15,949 nucleotides of DNA, from assembly GCA_900769075.1 (NCBI GenBank), contig CAAGFE010000050.1, forward strand, positions 1-15,949. Direction: 5' to 3'. The notes below the pieces were generated by a model that was given only the letters and a program-made list of their open reading frames with translations, ran no database searches and was not told the origin of the DNA. Numbering within the stretch: the first letter of the stretch is position 1; the number at the start of each line of letters is the position of its first letter. Made by a program: the position numbers and the translations under genes. Below, piece after piece: positions 1 through 5,609 of the stretch. Source of the DNA: Clostridia bacterium. Lineage in GTDB: Bacteria > Bacillota > Clostridia > Christensenellales > Aristaeellaceae.

Positions 1-11
1 ACCTTTCCTTA

Positions 12-115
12 CATTTTTCACGGCCGTCAGCTTTAGCTGACAGTGAAAAATGCCCGCTTCCGCAGAAGCGGAGGCCCCCTCCCTTATCGAAAAAGTGGCC
101 GCAGCCACTTTTTCG
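12..115. repeat. Cluster of three consecutive hairpins
   Basis: Three inverted repeats follow each other with almost no gap. Hairpin 1 (12-52) has a 10-bp outer arm (12-21 with 43-52), an asymmetric internal loop (22-25 against 42) and an inner arm of 6 bp (26-31 with 36-41) around TTTA. Hairpin 2 (54-71) has a 7-bp perfect arm around CGCA. Hairpin 3 (88-115) has a 12-bp perfect arm around CGCA. No reading frame with a ribosome binding site crosses them. They may terminate a gene left of the window or belong to a dispersed palindromic repeat family. The same CGCA loop recurs at 15879-15904. Confidence 0.8.
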
Positions 116-132
116 ACGTTCTGGAAATACCC

Positions 133-161
133 TTGCAAATTTACCAGAAGTGCGTTATACT
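133..161 (+). promoter_or_regulatory. SigA-type promoter of the ABC importer operon
   Basis: The -35 box TTGCAA (133-138) and the -10 box TATACT (156-161) are 17 bases apart, each close to consensus. Transcription would start near 168, about 195 bases before the binding-protein start codon. No competing promoter of similar quality is visible between here and the gene. Confidence 0.65.
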
Positions 162-167
162 ATATCC

Positions 168-183
168 ATCGAAACCGATTTAG
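168..183. promoter_or_regulatory. Possible LacI-family (cre-like) operator at the start site
   Basis: The sequence CGAAACCGATTTAG (170-183) matches the core of LacI/CcpA-type operators (GnAAnCG followed by A/T). It lies on the expected transcription start of the promoter at 133-161, where a repressor of a sugar operon would be expected. The outer operator bases do not match well and no regulator gene is adjacent, so this is a suggestion only. Confidence 0.25.
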
Positions 184-364
184 TAGCGATGATGGCGAAC
201 GCGGCGGATGCAGATTCGCCGCATCCATTGCAAAATCCGGAAGGGCTTGAGCCCCCTGTCGGCTTCATTTGCCGAATCGGTTCCATCCATCCTGTCAATA
301 GCAGCACTGGCATGTGCTGTTAGAGAAATTGCGGCTCAGCCGCATAAAAAGGTGGATCCCATCC
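184..364 (+). other. Structured untranslated leader of the importer operon
   Basis: This stretch has no convincing gene but several inverted repeats: 201-206 with 217-222, the overlapping alternative 206-211 with 221-226, 243-246 with 251-254, 259-263 with 271-275, 302-307 with 314-319, and 330-335 with 339-344. The last one ends a few bases before the ribosome binding site AAGGTGG (349-355). Two of the stems exclude each other, which would allow switching, but no known riboswitch core is recognised. Confidence 0.4.
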
Positions 365-1701
365 ATGAAGAAGTTCGCAAGCTTCCTTCTCTGCCTGGCG
401 CTGCTCTGCTCCTGCGTGACCGCATTCGCCGCAACGCCTGTGGCCGCGTCCGACCTCGAGTACATGGGCGCCTTGTCCATCATGCACTTCTCTACCTCTG
501 AGGAGTCCCTGGGCAACGGCGGTTCTGACGGCTTCCGTACCGTCATCGCTGCCTGGCAGGCTGCTCACCCCGACATCAAGCTGAGCGAGACCGTCATCGC
601 CAACGCTGAGTACAAGATCAAGATCGCTGCTCAGACCTCCAACCTGCCCGATGTGTTCCTGCTCCAGGGCATGAACACCATCAGCTGGGCGCAGCAGGGC
701 CTGGTGCTGGACCTGACCGACATCATCGCTCAGAGCCCCTACTATGCTGATTACAAGACCGTCTACTTCACCCCTTCACCACCGAAGGCCGCATCTACGG
801 CTATCCCGTGCTGACCGGCGGCACCTGCACCGTTGTGATCTACGACAAGGCGATGTGGAAGGAAGCCGGCTATGACAGCTTCCCCTCCACCTGGGCTGAG
901 GTCGAGGCTGCTGCCGAGTACTTCACCGAGCAGGGCATCATCCCCGTGGCCTTCGGCAATGAATACAAGTGGCAGATGAACTCCTGCTTTATCTCCACCC
1001 TGGGCAACCGCTACACCGGTCCCGAATGGTTTGCCAGCCTGATCGCCAAGGGCGGCGCTGCCTTCACCGACGAAGCGTTCGTCGCCAGCCTGAAGGAGAC
1101 CAAGCGTCTGTTCTGCGAGACCAAGATCTTCAACAGCAACTTCAACACCATCACCAACGAGGATGCCCGTGAGTACTACATCGCCGGTCAGGCTGCGGCC
1201 TTCATCGGCGGCAACTGGGACGAGAGCTACATCGCTGCCACCCTGGCTGAGATCGACGCTGAGAAGTGGGCCAACATCGGCTTTGCCGTGCTGCCCCAGC
1301 CCGCGGACGCCACCAAGGCTCCCAACTCCCAGAACATCGGTCTGGGCTACGCCGTCGCCATCAACCCCAAGGTTGCTGAGGATCCTGCCAAGCTGGCTGC
1401 TGCCATCGACCTGGCTCAGGAGCTGACCGGCCCCGCTTTCTCCACCTATGTGGCTGAGAATTACGCCCTGGGCGGCCTGACTGCTGCCGGCGAAGTTGAC
1501 CTGTCCGCCTTCGATGCCATCACCCAGGCCTTCTACAACTGGTCCTACTTGGACACCGAGACCTGCGAGATCTACGGCTCCTACATCAACTCCGCTGTGT
1601 GGGACGTGTTCAACCTGGATGTGCAGGCGATGCTGAACGGCGACATGACCCCCGAACAGGTGGCTCAGAACGCCCAGGCCGCCTACGAGGCGAACTACTA
1701 A
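365..1701 (+). pseudogene. ABC sugar importer substrate-binding protein (family 1), frameshifted
   Basis: This is the extracellular binding protein that would deliver a sugar to the two permeases downstream. A signal peptide (MKKFASFLLCLALLCSC, likely cut after AFA) is followed by a family-1 binding-protein body ending at 1701. The frame breaks at the C run 771-774. Upstream the frame reads on to a stop at 814 (149 residues). Downstream homology resumes in another frame as EGRIYGYPV, a typical binding-protein segment. Adding one C restores a single protein of about 445 residues, the normal family length. The ribosome binding site AAGGTGG is 9 bases before the ATG. The lost base could be a sequencing or assembly error at a homopolymer or a true mutation. 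The ligand cannot be told from sequence. The lipobox is imperfect, so lipoprotein anchoring is uncertain. Confidence 0.85.
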
Positions 1702-1744
1702 TTCACAACAAGCTGCCTGACTTCGTTGTCTGTTAGCTGACGTG

Positions 1745-1784
1745 GGGCCGTTCTGCCGATTCCAGATCGGCAGAACGGCCCTTT
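1745..1784 (+). terminator. Intercistronic hairpin between binding protein and permease
   Basis: A perfect 16-bp stem (1745-1760 with 1766-1781) closes a 5-base loop and is followed by only three T. It lies 43 bases after the binding-protein stop and ends about 50 bases before the first permease. Such hairpins often act as partial terminators or 3' RNA stabilisers, so that the binding protein is made in excess over the permeases. Confidence 0.75.
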
Positions 1785-1835
1785 CCATTTGAGAAAACGG
1801 CTGGCTGAAAAGCAGGCGGAAAGAGAGGAAATGTC

Positions 1836-2735
1836 ATGCTGCAATCCATCAAGCCGAAGAGAATTATCATTCTGCTATATCTTCTCGTCCCTGTGTCGGC
1901 TTTCGTCTTTACGGTGTTCTATCCGCTCTGCCGTGCCCTCATCTACAGCTTCTATGACTGGAAGGGCGGCCCCATCATGACCTTCACGGGCCTTGCGAAC
2001 TACCGTCAGCTCCTGTCGGACAAGGTGTTCTGGGAGGCCTTCGGACACAACATCTATCTGGTCATCGTTTGTATTATCGGGCAGTTCGGCATCGCCTTTG
2101 TGCTGGTGCTCTTCGCCAATTCCAAGCTGACCCACTGCAAGGGCATTCACCGCACCTTTGGGTTTTTCCCCAGCACCATTTCCGCCGTGTGTATCGGTAT
2201 GATCTGGAACATCATCTACCTGCAGGACGGCCTGCTCAACACGGTACTGAGCAAACTGGGCTTCCTGACCGGCACTTGTCTGACCTGGCCCAATTGGCTG
2301 GGGACCGGCAATGTCATGCTGACCGTTTCCATCCCGCTGGTCTGGCAATACATCGGATACTACATGGTCATCATGTTCTCCGCGATTGCCGTCATTGACT
2401 CCGAAATCTTCGAGAGCGCAGAGATCGACGGTGCCAACGGCTTCCAGAAGGCACTCTACATCACCCTGCCTCTGATCAAGAATACGATGCTCGTCTGCCT
2501 GACCCTGTGTATCGCCGGCAATATGAAAGCCTTCGATAACATCTATGTCATGACCTCCGGCGGCCCGGGCACCAAATCCATGGTTATGGCCATGTATGGC
2601 TATATTGTATCCTTTGGCCGATCCAACATGGGCTACGGCAGCACGATTTCTGTTGCCATCTTTGTGCTTTCGTTGCTGGTCATTGGCGGTTCCAAGTGGC
2701 TGGTCAAAAAGGTTACGAAGGGAGTTGAGAATTGA
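1836..2735 (+). CDS. ABC sugar transporter permease, MalF/UgpA type
   Basis: This is an inner membrane subunit of a carbohydrate ABC importer, 299 residues. Hydrophobic helices are visible near residues 10-32, 72-95, 110-130, 160-185, 213-230 and 268-288. The cytoplasmic EAA loop, which docks on the ATPase, is at about 193-212 (ESAEIDGA, then LP at 211-212). The ATG at 1836 is preceded by GAGAGGAA at a good distance. The stop overlaps the next gene's start by one base (TGATG), so the two permeases are translationally coupled and form the usual MalF-MalG-like heterodimer. It sits after a strong intercistronic hairpin and depends on the promoter upstream of the binding protein. The family is secure. 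The substrate is unknown. Confidence 0.93.
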   Translation: MLQSIKPKRIIILLYLLVPVSAFVFTVFYPLCRALIYSFYDWKGGPIMTFTGLANYRQLLSDKVFWEAFGHNIYLVIVCIIGQFGIAFVLVLFANSKLTHCKGIHRTFGFFPSTISAVCIGMIWNIIYLQDGLLNTVLSKLGFLTGTCLTWPNWLGTGNVMLTVSIPLVWQYIGYYMVIMFSAIAVIDSEIFESAEIDGANGFQKALYITLPLIKNTMLVCLTLCIAGNMKAFDNIYVMTSGGPGTKSMVMAMYGYIVSFGRSNMGYGSTISVAIFVLSLLVIGGSKWLVKKVTKGVEN

Positions 2736-3631
2736 TGCGCAAGACGGTCACGAAGAAGCATTTCCGCCCCAAGAGCACGGTCAAGGCCACGACGCGCATC
2801 GGCGGCATTGTGATGGACGCCGTGCTGTGGCTTTTCTCCCTGAGCTGCATCTTCCCGCTGGTCTGGATGGCGTACAATTCCCTGAAGATCAAGCGCGTGT
2901 TCAACGCCGACAAGCTGTCGATTCCCGGCCTGTTCGGCGCAAAGGCGCCCACACTGGAAAACTATACCCTCATTCTGACCAACAAGGACTACCATCTGTT
3001 TGAGTCCATGTGGAACTCGGTGCGCACCACGGCGATCAGCATTCTGTGCATTGTGCTGTTCTCCTTCGTCGTGGGCTACATCCTGTCCCGCATCAAGGGC
3101 AAGTGGAATCGTCCGCTCTATCTGCTGTTCCTGTCCGGCATGCTGATTCCGATCCACTCCCTGCTGGTGCCCATCTATGTTGTCTTTATGGAGATGGGCA
3201 TGAACAACCAGTGGTACACATTGCTGCTGCCCTATGTCAGCTTTGGTCTGCCCATGGGCATCTTCCTGGTGGAAGGCTATATCAAGAGCATCCCGGTTTC
3301 CATGGAAGAAGCGGCGGCCATTGACGGCTCCAGCTTTTCCAACACGCTGTGGCGCATCATCCTGCCCATGTGCAAGCCGATCCTGGTGACGGTTGCGATC
3401 ATTCAGATATTCAGCTGCTGGAATGAGTTCTCCTTTGCGCTGGTGCTGATTGATGACGTCCACCTGCAGACCGTTCCGCTTGCGCTGACGCAGTTCAAGG
3501 GTCAGTTCGGCTCGGACTATCCCAAGCAGATGGCCGCCATGCTGATCACCATGCTGCCCATTATGATTCTCTACTTCATCTTCAGCAAGCAGATTATCAA
3601 GAGCATGGTGGCGGGCGCCGTCAAGGGCTGA
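2735..3631 (+). CDS. ABC sugar transporter permease, MalG/AraQ type
   Basis: This second permease subunit of the importer has 298 residues. It has an N-terminal cytoplasmic stretch, a first helix near 25-48, further helices near 98-118, 128-152, 162-182, 214-235 and 266-285, and the EAA loop EEAAAIDG at 191-198 with LP at 210-211. The ATG at 2735 is chosen over the in-frame TTG at 2732 because it overlaps the upstream stop as TGATG and has GAAGGGAG about 10 bases upstream. A terminator follows directly at 3653, so the operon ends without an ATPase or an enzyme gene. The complex must use a shared ATPase of the MsiK/MsmX type, as is common for this family in Gram-positive bacteria. Confidence 0.93.
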   Translation: MRKTVTKKHFRPKSTVKATTRIGGIVMDAVLWLFSLSCIFPLVWMAYNSLKIKRVFNADKLSIPGLFGAKAPTLENYTLILTNKDYHLFESMWNSVRTTAISILCIVLFSFVVGYILSRIKGKWNRPLYLLFLSGMLIPIHSLLVPIYVVFMEMGMNNQWYTLLLPYVSFGLPMGIFLVEGYIKSIPVSMEEAAAIDGSSFSNTLWRIILPMCKPILVTVAIIQIFSCWNEFSFALVLIDDVHLQTVPLALTQFKGQFGSDYPKQMAAMLITMLPIMILYFIFSKQIIKSMVAGAVKG

Positions 3632-3652
3632 CCGAAACCTGCGCAGACAACG

Positions 3653-3689
3653 AGGCCGCTCCCCGATTGATACGGAGGAGCGGCCTTTT
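3653..3689 (+). terminator. Rho-independent terminator of the importer operon
   Basis: A 10-bp stem (3653-3662 with 3677-3686) extended by CCG/CGG inside is followed by TTTT (3686-3689). It lies 22 bases after the permease stop. On the other strand there is no T run, so it mainly serves the plus-strand operon. Confidence 0.85.
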
Positions 3690-3753
3690 GTTGTGTTTTA
3701 CAGTGCCGCAGCAGGACGGCCTGCCGAGGCGGCGCAATGTGACCACACCGTTT

Positions 3754-4800
3754 TCAGATGGGCTGCCCCATGAAGCGCTGAATGGTTGCGCCGGGGTTTT
3801 CCTTCCGGACAGCGGCGAGGATGGCTTCCTTGTCCGCCCACAGCGCCGGTGAATCCCCCACGATGTCGTGAATCTCATAGGGCCCATAGCGGAAATGCCC
3901 GACGGAAACCGCGCGGAATTCGCCTTCCACCAGCACATAGTACTGCGGGTCATGGTCATAGGGCAGCGCGTCGCACAGGGGCTTGAAGCGGGCTTTCAGC
4001 TCGTGCTCATGGGCACGAACGAGGAAATCGTTCCGGTGGAAGGCCATGACCGGCGGGAGCGCCATTTCGGGCAGACGATCCACCCGCTCTGCGTCCGTGG
4101 TCAGCATGAATCCGCCGTCACAGGCGCTGAACACGCCCTGCTCCCTCAGCCGGGTACAGGACAGGCTGATTTCCTTCTCCGGCAGCTTGTAGAAGGATTT
4201 CGCCATTTTGGCATCAAACCAGACCATGCGGTAGGCGAAGCGCTGAAGCACCGTGTCAAGAGCCTCTTCCCGGGAGAGGGCGGACAGATCACAGTCGGGG
4301 AACATCTCCTCGAAGCGATACCAGGCCCGGTCCCACTCGCCGTCGTACTGATCCTCATACAGGAGGAAAGCCTCCTGCAGGCGGTGCAGCGCAGGGGTGA
4401 TCTCCTTGACGAGATAGCCTGTTTCCTCCTTGATCTGCTGGATGTTCAGCGGGCCCAGGCGTTCAATCAGCGTCAGCACTGTTGCCTGCACGTCATCCAT
4501 TTGGACAAGCGGTTTGCGGTACAATGCGGCGAACAGCGGCAGATCCTCCGGGACAATCCACCCGAGGTTTCCGCCCGCAAACCGCCCCTTCAGGAGCGTC
4601 CGGTTGGCCTGACGTTCGCGGTTATAGGCAATATCGTCGAAATCCGCCCGGAAGGTCAATTCCGGCGGCTGCCCGAAGCCGTGCCAGTAGAGGTTCATGC
4701 CCGGCTGCAGGTCCCGGTAGAGCGCGTCATAGGCGTCCTCGCTGACGGGTTGGAGCAGATGCTGCCTTTGCATCCGCAGCCCCAGGAGCTTCCGATTCAT
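3754..4800 (-). CDS. AlkZ/YcaQ-like winged-helix protein (putative DNA glycosylase family)
   Basis: The protein of 348 residues resembles the HTH_42/YcaQ-AlkZ family, whose studied members excise bulky or crosslinked alkylated bases. The clues are the start MNRKLLGLRMQRQ, winged-helix-like segments such as QQIKEETGYLVKEITPALHR, and the C-terminal AFHRNDFLV and VGHFRYGPYE segments. I cannot confidently place the catalytic QxD or QxQ motif, so activity is not proven. The start at 4800 matches how I remember relatives beginning and has AGCGGGG upstream. In-frame ATGs at 4806, 4824 and 4866 are alternatives, the last overlapping the upstream gene. It follows the XRE regulator gene by about 30 bases with no terminator, so the two are probably co-transcribed. 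The family call is good, the enzymatic role is inference. Confidence 0.75.
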   Translation of the reverse strand: MNRKLLGLRMQRQHLLQPVSEDAYDALYRDLQPGMNLYWHGFGQPPELTFRADFDDIAYNRERQANRTLLKGRFAGGNLGWIVPEDLPLFAALYRKPLVQMDDVQATVLTLIERLGPLNIQQIKEETGYLVKEITPALHRLQEAFLLYEDQYDGEWDRAWYRFEEMFPDCDLSALSREEALDTVLQRFAYRMVWFDAKMAKSFYKLPEKEISLSCTRLREQGVFSACDGGFMLTTDAERVDRLPEMALPPVMAFHRNDFLVRAHEHELKARFKPLCDALPYDHDPQYYVLVEGEFRAVSVGHFRYGPYEIHDIVGDSPALWADKEAILAAVRKENPGATIQRFMGQPI

Positions 4801-4829
4801 TCGCATCCCCCGCTCTTCAAGCATTCCGC

Positions 4830-5462
4830 TTATTCCACCAATTCCTTGTAATTCATCTGATTGCAATCCAGATGGGCCGCTTGCACATCACCGCTGCATT
4901 CGATGCGATCTGCCTGAAGCCGATAACAATCCCGAATGTGATGGCAAATCACGCTCCCGCAGGCGTTCAGTTCTTTCACCGTCACGTCCCCGTCAGCACG
5001 AACATCGCCGTTGATCTGCGCGCAGTCAATGTTTTGGTGGCAGACCACATCGCCGTTGATGGAGCCGTCCGCCATGAGATGACCATACACCTCCACCTTG
5101 AAATACTGGGTATGATCGTTGCAGTTGCGGGGAAACGCGATTTCAATGGGCCCCGATTCCGCAGAGGGACGCGGCGTGACGGCAAGCACCCGCTTGCCCT
5201 GCATCTGGACGATGCGGATGACATCGTCATCCTCCACGGGCAGCAGCGGCTCCTGCGCATATGGTGCGTCCGGGGAGAACAGTGCGTCGATCGTCACGTC
5301 AAACAGCTTTGCGATGGCTGGCAGCAGCGCAATGTCCGGCGTATTGACCTCCGTCTCCCACTTGGACACCGCCTGGCAGGATACGCCCAACTTCACCGCC
5401 ACCTGTTCCTGGGTCAGCCCTTTTCGCTGACGCAGCGTGCGGATATTGCTCCCCAGTTTCAT
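4830..5462 (-). CDS. XRE-family repressor with beta-solenoid-like C-terminal domain
   Basis: The protein has 210 residues. Residues 3-62 form a classical Cro/CI-type DNA-binding domain (LTQEQVAVKLGVSCQAVSKW at about 16-35). After a linker, residues 124-205 show short repeats with the INGDV / ADGDV pattern of bactofilin-like beta-solenoids, probably used for oligomerisation. The tail is rich in cysteine (positions 141, 147, 168, 173, 179, 189 and 200). The start at 5462 has a perfect AAGGAGG (5470-5476) and a promoter just upstream. A longer frame up to 5537 would place that promoter inside the gene and is rejected. It is first in an operon with the AlkZ-like gene and may repress itself through an inverted repeat at 5483-5496. 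The ligand or signal is unknown. Confidence 0.88.
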   Translation of the reverse strand: MKLGSNIRTLRQRKGLTQEQVAVKLGVSCQAVSKWETEVNTPDIALLPAIAKLFDVTIDALFSPDAPYAQEPLLPVEDDDVIRIVQMQGKRVLAVTPRPSAESGPIEIAFPRNCNDHTQYFKVEVYGHLMADGSINGDVVCHQNIDCAQINGDVRADGDVTVKELNACGSVICHHIRDCYRLQADRIECSGDVQAAHLDCNQMNYKELVE

Positions 5463-5482
5463 GGGATCGCCTCCTTCTGCGA

Positions 5483-5496
5483 CCATGATAGCATGG
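5483..5496. promoter_or_regulatory. Candidate operator CCATG-N4-CATGG over the -10 box
   Basis: A perfect 5-bp inverted repeat with a 4-base spacer covers the -10 box of the XRE gene's promoter. The position fits autorepression by the dimeric XRE protein encoded immediately downstream. No second copy was noticed, so the assignment is inferred from location and symmetry only. Confidence 0.35.
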
Positions 5497-5513
5497 CATG
5501 ACGCAGATTTCAA
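5485..5513 (-). promoter_or_regulatory. SigA-type promoter of the XRE/AlkZ-like operon
   Basis: Read on the minus strand, TTGAAA (5508-5513) and TATCAT (5485-5490) are 17 bases apart, each one mismatch from consensus. Transcription would begin near 5478, leaving a very short leader that starts just before the ribosome binding site. Confidence 0.6.
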
Positions 5514-5557
5514 GCGAGCGATGCGCGAGGCGTTCAACCAGTGCGCGAACCCTGCCT

Positions 5558-5599
5558 CATTCGGTTTCTATCCGCAAGGACGCATTGGGTTGCCGAATG
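5558..5599. other. Inverted repeat between GH4 and XRE genes
   Basis: CATTCGG (5558-5564) and CCGAATG (5593-5599) can pair around a 28-base loop that contains a small TCC-GCAA-GGA hairpin. It lies just after the GH4 stop codon on the minus strand and upstream of the XRE promoter. There is no T run, so it is at best a weak terminator or a regulator site. Confidence 0.3.
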
Positions 5600-5609
5600 A
5601 TCTCCATGT

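Noticed and set aside
50..250. Short plus-strand frame over the left hairpins
   Set aside because: It spans palindromes and the importer promoter, has no ribosome binding site and no resemblance to a protein.
763..1788. 341-codon open frame on the minus strand opposite the binding protein
   Set aside because: It is antisense to a clear binding protein, has low-complexity composition rich in G, V and L, resembles no known family and has no ribosome binding site. Its length reflects the codon bias of the real gene.
3868..4851. 327-codon plus-strand frame across the AlkZ-like gene
   Set aside because: Mirror of a recognised family on the other strand, histidine- and glutamine-rich as expected of an antisense shadow.
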